Shown piece after piece: positions 31,563 through 39,250 of a stretch of DNA of 50,940 bases. The stretch is from Deltaproteobacteria bacterium (GTDB lineage: Bacteria; Myxococcota_A; UBA9160; SZUA-336), in assembly GCA_016875225.1 (NCBI GenBank), contig VGRW01000020.1, positions 1 to 50,940 of the forward strand, read 5' to 3'. Under the pieces are notes generated by a model. That model saw nothing but the letters and a program-made list of their open reading frames with translations, was not told the origin of the DNA and searched no databases. The translations under genes were made by a program, and so were the position numbers. Within the stretch, counting starts at the first letter, position 1; each line of letters begins with the position of its first letter.

Positions 31563-32150
31563 CTAGTCAAGCTCGACTCGCTCCACGAGCACGAGCTCGC
31601 ACGCGCCGGCTCCGGAGTCTCCGCGGGAGAGTGAGCTGCGCCACTTCCAACCGTCGCTCGCGCGCGCCTCGATCAGCCAACCGGCGAGCCGCACCAGGTT
31701 GCCGCGCCGGGCGTCCAGAAGCGTCGCGCGCACGTCGTCGTCGAGCGGAACCATGTGCATGTTCGCGCTGTGCCGCGAGATCTCGCCCGGCGCGATCATC
31801 GGCTCGCGACTCCACCAGTGGAAGAAGCGCCCGCCCTGCGAGATGTCGAGTGTGTCGATCACGGCGTTGGCCGACATCGGCCCCCAGCCCAGCGCCAGGT
31901 CCACCGGCGCGAGCTCCGCCTCGCGGTCGAACCGGTAGCGCTCCGCGGACAGCACCCGCGCCTCGAGCTCGAAGCGCGCGAGCGCCTGCACGTCGTACCC
32001 GCCGAGCCGCCAGTGTGGTCCTTCGGTCAGGTTCTGCTGGACCGGCTCGCCGGGCGCGAGCACCCCCGGCGACCGCGCGATGGGACGCGCGTCCCAGACG
32101 GCGTATCCGACCCAGACCACGGCCAGCAGCGCCACGAGATATCGCGCCAT
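31563..32150 (-). CDS. Hypothetical protein with N-terminal membrane anchor
   Basis: 195 residues beginning MARYLVALLAVVWVGYAVW, an uncleaved anchor or signal peptide, after which the chain is predicted to lie in the periplasm. WRLGGYDVQALARFELEARVLSAERYRFDREAELAPVDLALGWGPMS continues into DISQGGRFFHWWSREP and ISRHSANMHMVP, with several conserved-looking Trp, His and Arg residues; similar proteins occur widely in proteobacteria without known function. No catalytic motif or Cys pair is apparent. It lies 16 bases upstream of the beta-helix gene on the same strand, so they may form one transcript. Confidence 0.75.
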   Translation of the reverse strand: MARYLVALLAVVWVGYAVWDARPIARSPGVLAPGEPVQQNLTEGPHWRLGGYDVQALARFELEARVLSAERYRFDREAELAPVDLALGWGPMSANAVIDTLDISQGGRFFHWWSREPMIAPGEISRHSANMHMVPLDDDVRATLLDARRGNLVRLAGWLIEARASDGWKWRSSLSRGDSGAGACELVLVERVELD

Positions 32151-32211
32151 GCCTCGAAGTATCGGTGCCCGGGCGGGACGGGTTTAGGACGCCCGTCACA
32201 CGAAGACGGCA

Positions 32212-33123
32212 TCACGCGGGAACGACCCAGAACCCGGCGCGCGGGAAGTGCACCACGACCTCGGCGACGTCGGGATGCTCGCGGCGGATCGCGATCTCGT
32301 GAGCCGAGGACGCGACCAGCACGCCCGAGACCGGGTCCTTGCCGTAGTCGTCCGGAACGACGCTGACTCTCTGCCCGGGCACGAGGTTGTTGGGCTCGTT
32401 CGGATCGACCTGCTCGCGCGTCGCCGGCGTCGCGGCCAGGGCCACCGCGATCGCGGCTTCCGGCGCCATCGGCTCGGGCCGGCCGTAGCCGAGCGCCTTC
32501 ATCCGCGCGGCCCAAGCGCGCACGCGTGCGAACTCGCGGAGCAGCGGCTCCGCCACCTGCGGTACGAAGCTCGTGAGGAACCAGATGTTCATGTGGGCCT
32601 GCGCGTCGAGCACGCTCGGCGTTCCGGTGAGGAAGTCGCCGTTTTTCGCGAGCTGCTCCTCGATGAAGCCGGTGTGGGCGCGGAACTGCTCGCGCATGAT
32701 CGGAACGGCGCGCGCCATGCGCTCGGTGTCGAACGGCGCGCCCGACAGAGCCTCGCGGTCCTTCTTGAAGTCCTCGCCGACCGAGTCCTCCAGCGCCGAG
32801 AAGATCAGCGGGATTCCCGCCGCAAAGAAGGCGCGATCGGCCCAGAAGCCGAGCGGCGCCGAGAGGCCGTTCGCTTCGGATTTCGGGCCGGGGAAGCGCC
32901 GCTCGATCTCGCGAAGAATGAGCTGGCTGTCGCAGTACACGTCGGCGCCGATCTGCAGCACGGGGATCTTGCGGTAGCCGCCGGTCAGCGGGATCAGGTG
33001 CGGCTTGGGCAGGATGGTCGGCTGCTCGACGGAGCGCCACGCGATGCCCTTCATGCCGAAGACGTTGCGCACCTTCTCGCTGAACGGCGACGTCCAGTAG
33101 TGGTGGAAGATGATCTCCGACAT
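32212..33123 (-). CDS. Glutathione S-transferase family protein with C-terminal beta-rich extension
   Basis: 303 residues. The N-terminal thioredoxin-like GST domain is clear: HHYWTSPFSEKVRNVFGMKG, then GYRKIPVLQIGADVYCDSQLI with the cis-Pro (IPVL) and the Ser of the glutathione site (CDSQ). A helical GST C-domain follows to about residue 225. The last 80 residues (VPGQRVSVVPDDYGKDPVSGVLV to the end) are strand-rich and not part of canonical GSTs. It is transcribed after the second GST gene, 9 bases away, so the two are a tandem pair. A Ser/Tyr catalytic residue is not certain, and the physiological substrate is unknown. Confidence 0.88.
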   Translation of the reverse strand: MSEIIFHHYWTSPFSEKVRNVFGMKGIAWRSVEQPTILPKPHLIPLTGGYRKIPVLQIGADVYCDSQLILREIERRFPGPKSEANGLSAPLGFWADRAFFAAGIPLIFSALEDSVGEDFKKDREALSGAPFDTERMARAVPIMREQFRAHTGFIEEQLAKNGDFLTGTPSVLDAQAHMNIWFLTSFVPQVAEPLLREFARVRAWAARMKALGYGRPEPMAPEAAIAVALAATPATREQVDPNEPNNLVPGQRVSVVPDDYGKDPVSGVLVASSAHEIAIRREHPDVAEVVVHFPRAGFWVVPA

Positions 33124-33132
33124 CGCGCCGCC

Positions 33133-33951
33133 CTACTTGAACTCGAACGAGAACCGGATCGAGCGGTTCTTCATGCCGTCGAGCACGATCTCCGCGCCGC
33201 CGGAGCGCATCATCCACTCCAGCCGGTGGTCGCGGTACTCGCGTTTGAACAGGCCCTGCTTCACCAGCGCCGCCACGTCGGTCATCGGGATCTTCACGTT
33301 GCGGATGTCCTCGACACATCTCTGCACGCTCGGCCGCTCGTTCGCGCGCGCGTGCCACGCTTCGAGCTTCGAGCCCTTCGCCGGGCCGTGGAAGGAGCTA
33401 GCGCCGTTCACGAACGGGATGACGGCGAGGTCGCCCCAGCCGAAGGCGTCGCCGCCAAACCAGGGACGGTCGCCGAGCTGGCGCTCGAGCCAGGTGTGCA
33501 TTCCGTCGAGCTGCTCTCTCGCGCGCGCCTGCAGCTCTTCGGCCTTGCGGCCCTCAGCGCGCCGGAACACGCCGACCTCGCCCATCGCCCAGGTGATCGC
33601 CTCGTACTGCGTGTCCATCACGTCTTCGAGCGTGCGCGCCCGTGCGCGCGCGAAGGGATCGCTCGGCAGGAGCGCCGGATCCGGCCAGCGCTCCTCGATG
33701 AACTCGCAGATGATCGTGGAGTCGAAGAGCGTGAAGCCGCCGTCCACCACCAGCGCGGGCACTTCCGCGCGCGGATTCGCCGCGAGAAACGCGTCGTCCG
33801 CCTGTCCACTGCCGATCGCGTTCGGCATGCCCGCCTCGAACGGCACTCCCTTCTCGTGCAGCGCGATCTTGCACTTCTGCGCGTACGGGCTGAACGGATG
33901 GTCGTAGAGAAACAGGGCCAAGGAGTCCTCCGTCGGTGCTTCACTCGCCAT
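33133..33951 (-). CDS. Glutathione S-transferase family protein
   Basis: 272 residues from MASEAPTEDSLALFLYDHPFSPYAQKCKIALHEKG, the GST N-domain opening. NPRAEVPALVVDGGFTLFDSTIICEFIEERW holds the cis-Pro (VPALV) and the Ser (DST) that contacts glutathione. GDRPWFGGDAFGWGDLAVIPFV is the C-domain motif. The chain ends with about 30 residues containing a conserved HRLEWMMRSGG and a Phe-rich tail. It is the first gene of the two-GST unit and is divergent from the HlyIII gene. Cellular role not assigned; detoxification or thiol chemistry is the family expectation. Confidence 0.9.
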   Translation of the reverse strand: MASEAPTEDSLALFLYDHPFSPYAQKCKIALHEKGVPFEAGMPNAIGSGQADDAFLAANPRAEVPALVVDGGFTLFDSTIICEFIEERWPDPALLPSDPFARARARTLEDVMDTQYEAITWAMGEVGVFRRAEGRKAEELQARAREQLDGMHTWLERQLGDRPWFGGDAFGWGDLAVIPFVNGASSFHGPAKGSKLEAWHARANERPSVQRCVEDIRNVKIPMTDVAALVKQGLFKREYRDHRLEWMMRSGGAEIVLDGMKNRSIRFSFEFK

Positions 33952-34089
33952 CGTAACAGGGTCCGCTCGGCGTTCTCGGATCATCTCCGGGTCGAAGCGT
34001 TCGTATTCACACAACTTCGACAGACTTCGGATTCCCGCGGGCGCGCAGTTCGCGTAGCCTCGACCGCCGTGACCGAAGCCGGCGCGCGA

Positions 34090-34755
34090 ATGACTCTCGG
34101 CCGCATGCAGAACCCAGTGCGGGGCTTGCTCCACGGCGCGGCGGCGCTGGTGTCGATCGCGGGCGCGGCGCTGTTGTGGATGCACAGCTCCGGCGACCTC
34201 TCGACGCGCACCTCACTGCTCGTCCTCGGGCTGACCCTCGTGGGCCTCTACACCGCGAGCAGCCTGTACCACTCCGTGCCGTGGCGTCCGCTCTGGAAGC
34301 AGCGCCTGCAGCGCCTCGATCACGCCATGATCTTCCTGCTGATCGCCGGCACCTTCACCCCGGTGGCCGTGATCGTGCTCGAAGGCGCGCTGCGCACCGT
34401 CGCCCTCTCCGCCGTCTGGGGCATCGCCGCACTTGGCGCCGCGCAGAAGCTCTTCTGGCCCCGTTTGGGGCACGCCTGCTCGGTGTCGCTGCAGGTGCTG
34501 CAGGGATGGCTCGCGCTTCCCCTGCTGCTGCCGCTCTCGGACCGGCTCTCGGGCCCGGCCCTCGCGCTGCTCGTCGCGGGCGGCCTGCTCTACACCGTCG
34601 GCATGATCGCGTATGCCACGCAGCGCCCGCGTCTCTGGCCGCGCGTCTTCTCCTACCACGAAGTCTTCCACGTCTTCGTCGTCGCCGGCAGCGCCAGCCA
34701 CTGGATCATGGCCTTCGCCTACATCGCGCCCTACGCGCGTCCGCTCGCGGGCTAG
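34090..34755 (+). CDS. Hemolysin III/PAQR-family membrane protein
   Basis: 221 residues with seven hydrophobic segments. Family motifs are present: SSLYHSVPWRP in the second segment region, RLDHAMIFLLIAGTFTP, and FSYHEVFHVFVVAGSASHWI at the end, carrying the His residues that in PAQR proteins bind zinc. The start at the ATG (34090) is adopted; a GTG at 34069 would add seven residues without a better ribosome-binding site. HlyIII proteins are inner-membrane proteins of the PAQR (adiponectin receptor-like) superfamily; 'hemolysin' is historical and hydrolase activity on lipids is only proposed. Confidence 0.9.
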   Translation: MTLGRMQNPVRGLLHGAAALVSIAGAALLWMHSSGDLSTRTSLLVLGLTLVGLYTASSLYHSVPWRPLWKQRLQRLDHAMIFLLIAGTFTPVAVIVLEGALRTVALSAVWGIAALGAAQKLFWPRLGHACSVSLQVLQGWLALPLLLPLSDRLSGPALALLVAGGLLYTVGMIAYATQRPRLWPRVFSYHEVFHVFVVAGSASHWIMAFAYIAPYARPLAG

Positions 34756-34764
34756 CCGCGGCCC

Positions 34765-34793
34765 GCGGCGTCGGGGTTCGCCCCCGTCGCCGC
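34765..34793. terminator. GC-rich hairpin with TTCG loop after HlyIII gene
   Basis: GCGGCG then CGGGG pair with CCCC-G and CGCCGC around a TTCG loop (34777-34780), with one T-T mismatch and one bulge. A UUCG loop is unusually stable in RNA. It lies 10 bases after the HlyIII stop and 42 bases beyond the 3' end of the convergent tRNA-Glu, so it could end both transcripts. No T-run follows. Confidence 0.45.
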
Positions 34794-34834
34794 GATTCCC
34801 GAGCGGACCCAGCGACACCGAATCGCGTAAGTCT

Positions 34835-34910
34835 TGGTGGTCCCTACGGGAGTCGAACCCGTGTCTCCAGGGTGAGAACCTGACATCCTAGGCCACTAGA
34901 CGAAGGGACC
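34835..34910 (-). tRNA. tRNA-Glu (anticodon CTC), with encoded CCA
   Basis: 76 bases on the minus strand. The acceptor stem GGTCCCT/AGGGACC is perfect, the D-arm has TAGTGGCCTAGG, the anticodon stem TCAGG/CCTGG encloses TTCTCAC with CTC at positions 34-36, and the T-stem ACGGG/CCCGT encloses TTCGACT. CCA is encoded. The anticodon reads GAG, by far the commonest Glu codon in this GC-rich window. A TTGACG-17-TAATCT promoter lies immediately upstream. Confidence 0.97.
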
Positions 34911-34925
34911 GACCAGAGGTCGCGC

Positions 34926-34954
34926 AGATTAGGTGGGGTGGTGGCGGGCGTCAA
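34926..34954 (-). promoter_or_regulatory. Promoter of tRNA-Glu
   Basis: On the minus strand, TTGACG (34949-34954), a 17-base spacer and TAATCT (34926-34931), ending 15 bases before the tRNA 5' end. This is the clearest sigma-70-type promoter in the window and uses the same -35 (TTGAC) and -10 (TAATC) core as the yceD-fab promoter. Confidence 0.7.
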
Positions 34955-35047
34955 CCAGAGGGGCGCCGATCCGGCGGCTGCGCGCGCGCTGGAGCCCGGA
35001 CTTCGCGCGGCTAGCATGGTGGCCGAAGAGGCGAAGAGGGGAGGGCG

Positions 35048-35842
35048 ATGGGCGAGAGCGACGAGGTGGGGCAGCCGATCACGGGGCTGCGGCGCGGGGC
35101 GGTCGGCGAGAACGTGTTCCTCTGCGGGGATCCGGCGCGCGTGGCGCGGATCGCGAAGTCGTGGTCGAACGTGCGCGAGGTGCTGAACCTGCGCGAGTAC
35201 CGCGTGGCCGTGGGGGAGCGCGACGGCGTCCGGCTCGCGGCGGCGTCGACGGGGATCGGCGCGCCGAGCACGGCGATCCTGGTCGAGGAGCTGGCGAAGA
35301 TCGGCGTGCGGCGGATGATCCGGGTCGGGAACAGCGGCGGGCTGCAGCCGGAGCTTGGACTCGGGGACCTGGTGATCACGACCGGCGCGGTTCGCGACGA
35401 CGGCACCTCGCGCAGCTACGTGCAGCCGGAGTATCCGGCGGTGGCGGACTGGTCGGTCGTGGCGGCGCTCGTCGCCGCGGCGCGCGCGCGCGGCGTGCGA
35501 CACGCAGTCGGCGTGACCTGGTCGCTCGACGCGTTCTACGCGCGGAACGGCGTGCTCGAAGCGGACGGGACGATCGGGACGATGAGCTTTGCGGGGTACC
35601 GGCCGCCGGGGCTCGCGGAGAGCATCTCGCAGATGCGCGCCGCGCGGGTGCAGAACTGCGAGATGGAGAGCGGGATCCTGCTGACGCTGGCGGGGCTGTT
35701 CGGGCTTTCGGCCGGATCGATCTGCGTGGTGTCGGATCGCGCGCCGTGGCCGGGGCCGGCCGAGCTCGACATCGACAAGAACATGGACGCGTGCATCGGC
35801 GTGGCGACCGACGCGATGATCGCGCTGGCGAAGGGCGCGTGA
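35048..35842 (+). CDS. Nucleoside phosphorylase (uridine/purine nucleoside phosphorylase family)
   Basis: 264 residues. CGDPARVARIAKSW, RLAAASTGIGAPSTAILVEEL and RMIRVGNSGGL are the phosphate and ribose-binding segments of the trimeric/hexameric PNP-UDP family, and VQNCEMESGILLTLA is the conserved Met-Glu segment that contacts ribose. The sequence fits uridine phosphorylase (Udp) best; substrate base cannot be set from motifs alone. It splits nucleosides with phosphate into base and ribose 1-phosphate for salvage in the cytoplasm. GGGGAGGG precedes the ATG. The stop overlaps the GTG of the next gene (GTGA). Confidence 0.88.
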   Translation: MGESDEVGQPITGLRRGAVGENVFLCGDPARVARIAKSWSNVREVLNLREYRVAVGERDGVRLAAASTGIGAPSTAILVEELAKIGVRRMIRVGNSGGLQPELGLGDLVITTGAVRDDGTSRSYVQPEYPAVADWSVVAALVAAARARGVRHAVGVTWSLDAFYARNGVLEADGTIGTMSFAGYRPPGLAESISQMRAARVQNCEMESGILLTLAGLFGLSAGSICVVSDRAPWPGPAELDIDKNMDACIGVATDAMIALAKGA

Positions 35843-37026
35843 CGGTCTCGCTCTGGGCCGCCTCCGCGCTGCTGCCGGAGGGCGAGCGGGCGCGCGTGCG
35901 CGTGCGCTGCGAGGCGGGCCGGATCGCGTCGATCGAGACCGGCGTCGATCCGCGCGCCGGCGACGTGCGACACGAGAATGCGACGCTCGCGCCGGGCCTC
36001 GTCGACCTGCAGGTGAACGGCGGCGACGGCGCGAGCTACGACGACGCCGACGCCGCGACCCGCGCGCGCGCGACCGCCTACCACCTGCGCTCCGGCACGA
36101 CCGGCCTGCTCGCGACGCTGGTGACCGCTCCGCTCGCGCACCTGGAGCGAGCGCTCGCGCGGCTGCGCGCAGACGTAGCGGCGGACGGGCCGGTGCTCGG
36201 CATCCACCTCGAGGGCCCGTTCCTGGCCGAGCCCAAGCGCGGTGCGCACGCGGGCGCCGACCTCTGCGATCCGACACCGGATCGTGTCGAGCGGGTGATC
36301 GCCGCGGCCCGGCCCGCGCTGCGCATGGTCACGCTCGCGCCGGAGCGCGCGGGCGCGCTCGAGGCGATCTCGAAATTCGCCGCGAGCGGCGCGGTGGTCG
36401 CGGCCGGCCACTCGCTGGCCACGCTCGCGCAGCTTCGCGAGGCGATCCCGCGCGGCCTCTCCTTCGTCACCCACGTCGGAAACGCGAGCGACTGGCCGAG
36501 CCGGCCCTTCGACGCGCAGGCGGGTTTCAGGCGCAGCGAGCCGAACGTCGTCGGCGCGTTCCTGGTCGAGCGCCGGCTTCGCGGCAGCGTGATCCTCGAC
36601 GGCCACCACCTGCACCCGGAGCTCGCGCGCGCGCTGGTCGAGCTTCGCGGGCCGGAAGCCGTGGCGCTGGTCTCGGACTCGACTCCCGCCGCGGGGCTTC
36701 CCCCGGGCCGGTACCGGATGGGCGGGCTCGACGCCGAGATTCGCGCCGAGGGCTACGCGACGACCGGTGAATCGCTGGCCGGAAGCGTCGTCACGCTGCT
36801 CGACTGCGTTCGCGCGGCGGTCCGGCTGGCGGGTATTCCGCTCGCGACCGCGCTGCGAATGGCCAGCGCCACCCCAGCCGCGGTGCTGGGGCTCTCGGAC
36901 AAGAAGGGCAGCCTTCTCGCGGGCGCGGACGCGGACCTGCTGGTTCTCGGACCCGCTCTCGAGCTCGAAGCGATCTACCGAATGGGCGTTCAAGTGCGCG
37001 CGGCTGCAGGCCGATCGGGTCGGTGA
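35839..37026 (+). CDS. nagA: N-acetylglucosamine-6-phosphate deacetylase
   Basis: 395 residues from a GTG overlapping the phosphorylase stop. The amidohydrolase fold is complete: LAPGLVDLQVNGGDG opens the barrel; metal ligands Glu125 (HLEGPFL), His191 (AAGHSLA) and His212 (THVGNA) and the catalytic Asp280 (VSDSTP) are all present, and HxH is replaced by QVN as in typical NagA. It removes the acetyl group from GlcNAc-6-P, feeding amino-sugar recycling (peptidoglycan or chitin). NagB and a sugar transporter are not beside it; its partner is a nucleoside phosphorylase, an unusual pairing. Confidence 0.92.
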   Translation: MTVSLWAASALLPEGERARVRVRCEAGRIASIETGVDPRAGDVRHENATLAPGLVDLQVNGGDGASYDDADAATRARATAYHLRSGTTGLLATLVTAPLAHLERALARLRADVAADGPVLGIHLEGPFLAEPKRGAHAGADLCDPTPDRVERVIAAARPALRMVTLAPERAGALEAISKFAASGAVVAAGHSLATLAQLREAIPRGLSFVTHVGNASDWPSRPFDAQAGFRRSEPNVVGAFLVERRLRGSVILDGHHLHPELARALVELRGPEAVALVSDSTPAAGLPPGRYRMGGLDAEIRAEGYATTGESLAGSVVTLLDCVRAAVRLAGIPLATALRMASATPAAVLGLSDKKGSLLAGADADLLVLGPALELEAIYRMGVQVRAAAGRSGR

Positions 37027-37040
37027 CGCAGGAGGACCCC

Positions 37041-37367
37041 ATGCGCAAACTGATCCGCTCTACGTTCGCAGCCGTTGCACTCGTCGCCGCTCTCGGGCTG
37101 GTTCCGAGCCACGCGGGCGCCGTCGGCTACGAGGATTCGCTCGACGACTGCGCGTACCCGAAGGTTTTCGACGCGCTCGTGATGCGGCCGCTCTCGTTCG
37201 CGACCATGCTCGTCGGTGCGGGGAGCCTGGTCGCCTTCGCCCCGATCTGGCTGCCGGTCGTGAACAAGGACACACCGCAGTTCGCCTCGATGATGGTCGT
37301 GCCCGCGGCGAAGTTCGCGTTCGTGCGGCCGCTCGGGCAGTGCGTCGCGGTCTCCTCGGGCTACTGA
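37041..37367 (+). CDS. Small exported hypothetical protein with one membrane segment
   Basis: 108 residues. The start at 37041 is set by AGGAGG at 37030-37035; a GTG at 37023 overlapping the nagA stop is possible but would place that sequence inside the coding region. A signal peptide (MRKLIRSTFAAVALVAALGLVPSHAGA) precedes a short DDCAYPKVFDALVMRP segment, a hydrophobic stretch (SFATMLVGAGSLVAFAPIWLPV) and a C-terminal tail with a second Cys (GQCVAV). Two cysteines (CAYPKV, GQCVAV) could form a disulphide. The short membrane-plus-FVRPLG pattern resembles small proteins of unknown function in deltaproteobacteria. It closes the nucleoside phosphorylase-nagA operon just before a strong terminator. 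Confidence 0.75.
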   Translation: MRKLIRSTFAAVALVAALGLVPSHAGAVGYEDSLDDCAYPKVFDALVMRPLSFATMLVGAGSLVAFAPIWLPVVNKDTPQFASMMVVPAAKFAFVRPLGQCVAVSSGY

Positions 37368-37396
37368 CCCGACGCCCTCCGCGGCACGGACCCTTG

Positions 37397-37452
37397 AAAC
37401 ACAAGAAGCGGGAGACCCGGGATGAACCCCGGATCTCCCGCTCTCGTGTTTT
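37397..37452. terminator. Strong stem-loop terminator, probably two-way
   Basis: AGCGGGAGA (37407-37415) pairs with TCTCCCGCT (37434-37442), with inner CCGGG/CCCGG pairing; the outer arms AAACAC (37397-37402) and GTGTTT (37446-37451) pair too. GTGTTTT follows on the + strand and TTGTGTTT on the - strand. It ends the nagA operon and may also end the convergent gltX/tRNA-Gln transcript. Confidence 0.75.
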
Positions 37453-37648
37453 GGAGGGAGAGTCAGATCGGAAGACCGTACCCGGGGGGCCCGCGAGCTT
37501 CGACCGGTAAGGAGGGTGGGAGTCTGACCGGCCTACCGCGTCCGGCTTGCGCCTTCTGCGGGCTCGCGGACCCGGGTGGGTGCGTGTCGCCGATCGTTAC
37601 GACGCCGGCCCCGCGGGGCCTATTCGATGGGGCGCCGACGGGGCGCCG
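37453..37648. other. Intergenic region with nested palindromes
   Basis: About 200 bp between the terminator and tRNA-Gln. It has a perfect 14-bp palindrome (GGCCCCGCGGGGCC, 37607-37620) and two copies of GGGGCGCCG close to the tRNA 3' end. No convincing protein frame. A processed or structured RNA downstream of the tRNA is possible but nothing identifies one. Confidence 0.4.
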
Positions 37649-37722
37649 TGGTTGGCGGACTAGGATTCGAACCTAGATTAACGGGGCCAGAACCCGTCGT
37701 CCTGCCGTTAGACGATCCGCCA
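37649..37722 (-). tRNA. tRNA-Gln (anticodon CTG), with encoded CCA
   Basis: Minus strand, 74 bases including CCA. The acceptor stem TGGCGGA/TCCGCCA is perfect; the anticodon arm ACGGG-TTCTGGC-CCCGT shows CTG at positions 34-36, decoding CAG; the T-arm CTAGG-TTCGAAT-CCTAG is perfect. It begins 36 bases after the gltX stop on the same strand with no clear promoter of its own, so it is probably read as part of the gltX transcript. Confidence 0.96.
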
Positions 37723-37758
37723 GAGCCGGCTCGCAATATACCGGGCGATTGCCCGGGC

Positions 37759-39177
37759 TCAATGGATCGCCGCGAGAGCGTCGGCCAGGCGGGCGATCGA
37801 GCGCTCGTGGCCGAGCACCTCCAGCGTCTCGAAGATCGGCGGGCTCACGGTCCCTCCCGTAATCGCGACGCGCACCGGCTGTGCGAGCGCGCCGAGCTGC
37901 AGGCCGTGCTTCTCGATCACGGCGTGGAAGGCCGACTCGAGCGCGCCGCGCTCCCAGCTCGGAACTTCCGCGAGCGCCGCGCGAAGCTCGCCGAGCGCCG
38001 CTGTGATCTCGGGGCGCAGGAACTTCGCGCTGGCCTTCGCGTCGCGCGTGAGCTCGTGCACGAAATAGAAGCGCGCGAGCTGCGCCATCTCGACCAGCGT
38101 CTTGCTCCGCTCGCGCAGCAGGTCGACGAGTCTTCGCAGCCCCTCGTCGACCGTCACGGGCGCGCCGGCCTCGGCGTCGAGGAAGCGCTGCAGGTGGCCG
38201 AGCAGCACCTCGCGCGGGAGCGTCTTGATGTAGTGCTGCGAGAGCCAGAGCAGCTTGTCGTCGTGAACCTGGGAAGGCGACGAGCCCACGCCCTCCAGCG
38301 TGAAGAGCTCGACGAGGTCCTTCTGAGAGAAGATCTCCAGATCCCCGTGCGACCAGCCCAGGCGCGCGATGTAGTTCAGCACCGCTTCGGGCGTGAAGCC
38401 GCGGTCGCGGTAGCTCTGGACCGAGACAGAATCCTGTCGTTTGGAGAGCTTCTTCCCGCCCGGCTCGACCAGGAGCGGCACGTGCGCGAAGAGCGGGGCT
38501 TCCCAGCCGAGCGCCTGGTAGAGCAGCAGCTGCCGCGGCGTGCTGGTCATGTGCTCGCGGCCGCGGATCACGTGCGTGATGCCCATGTCGTGGTCGTCCA
38601 CGACGACCGCGAAGTGGTAGATCGCGGACCCGTCGCTCCGTGCGATCACGAAGTCGTCGAGCTCGCTCGCATCTTCGCCGGCGGGGCCCGAGATCAGGTC
38701 GTCCCAGCGCGTGAGGCCGCCGACGTCGGGCACGCGAAGCCGCACGCAGAAGGGCCTGGCGCTGTCGGCGCCGATGTTCCGGCTGCGGCAGCTTCGGTCG
38801 TAGCGGGGCTTCGCGCCCTGCGCCTTCGCGCGCTCGCGCATCGCCTCGACGTCCGCCTCGCTGCAGGTACAGCGGTAGGCGTGGCCGTTCGCGAGCAGCT
38901 CGTCGACCGCCTCGCGGTAGCGAGCGCCGCGCTCGGACTGGCGCGGGTTCCCGGCGAACCCGGGCACCGGATCCCAGTCCAGGCCGATCCAGGCCAGCGC
39001 CTCGAGCACGAGCTTTTCGGACTCGAGCGTCGAGCGCTCGCGGTCGGTGTCCTCGATGCGCAGCAGGAAACGGCCGCCGTGGTGGCGCGCGAACGCCCAG
39101 CTGAACAGCGCCGTGCGCGCGCCGCCGATGTGGAGCGCGCCGGTCGGGCTCGGAGCGTAGCGGGTGACCACCGTCAT
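37759..39177 (-). CDS. gltX: Glutamyl-tRNA synthetase
   Basis: 472 residues, normal length. The class I signatures are present: APSPTGALHIGGART (HIGH-type at 16-19) and GGKKLSKRQDS (KMSKS-type KLSKR at 243-247). The Cys-x-Cys...Tyr...Cys zinc site is kept (CTCSEA ... RYDRSC). It charges tRNA-Glu, and in bacteria without GlnRS also tRNA-Gln, which GatCAB then amidates. The start at 39177 is chosen because MTVVTRYAPSPTG is the family N-terminus; earlier in-frame codons give no resemblance. tRNA-Gln follows 36 bases downstream. Discriminating versus non-discriminating type cannot be told by eye. Confidence 0.97.
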   Translation of the reverse strand: MTVVTRYAPSPTGALHIGGARTALFSWAFARHHGGRFLLRIEDTDRERSTLESEKLVLEALAWIGLDWDPVPGFAGNPRQSERGARYREAVDELLANGHAYRCTCSEADVEAMRERAKAQGAKPRYDRSCRSRNIGADSARPFCVRLRVPDVGGLTRWDDLISGPAGEDASELDDFVIARSDGSAIYHFAVVVDDHDMGITHVIRGREHMTSTPRQLLLYQALGWEAPLFAHVPLLVEPGGKKLSKRQDSVSVQSYRDRGFTPEAVLNYIARLGWSHGDLEIFSQKDLVELFTLEGVGSSPSQVHDDKLLWLSQHYIKTLPREVLLGHLQRFLDAEAGAPVTVDEGLRRLVDLLRERSKTLVEMAQLARFYFVHELTRDAKASAKFLRPEITAALGELRAALAEVPSWERGALESAFHAVIEKHGLQLGALAQPVRVAITGGTVSPPIFETLEVLGHERSIARLADALAAIH

Positions 39178-39221
39178 GGGCCGGGAATCTACGCGAAGTC
39201 CCGCGCAGCCGCAGGCGCGCG

Positions 39222-39250
39222 TTGACAAGCCCGGAGGCGAGGCGTAATCG
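39222..39250 (+). promoter_or_regulatory. Promoter of the yceD-rpmF-fab gene run
   Basis: TTGACA (39222-39227), a 17-base spacer and TAATCG (39245-39250). A start near 39257 would leave a 50-base leader before the first ATG. It shares TTGAC and TAATC with the tRNA-Glu promoter. Confidence 0.55.

Noticed and set aside
37465-37474. AGATCGGAAG, identical to the start of a common sequencing-adapter sequence
   Set aside because: The match ends after 10 bases (next bases AC, not AGC), and flanks are ordinary GC-rich sequence with a natural terminator; a chance match is likelier than an assembly artefact.
37422-37676. An 84-codon frame across the terminator and tRNA-Gln
   Set aside because: It starts inside a clear terminator stem and ends in a tRNA gene; no ribosome-binding site and no protein-like composition.
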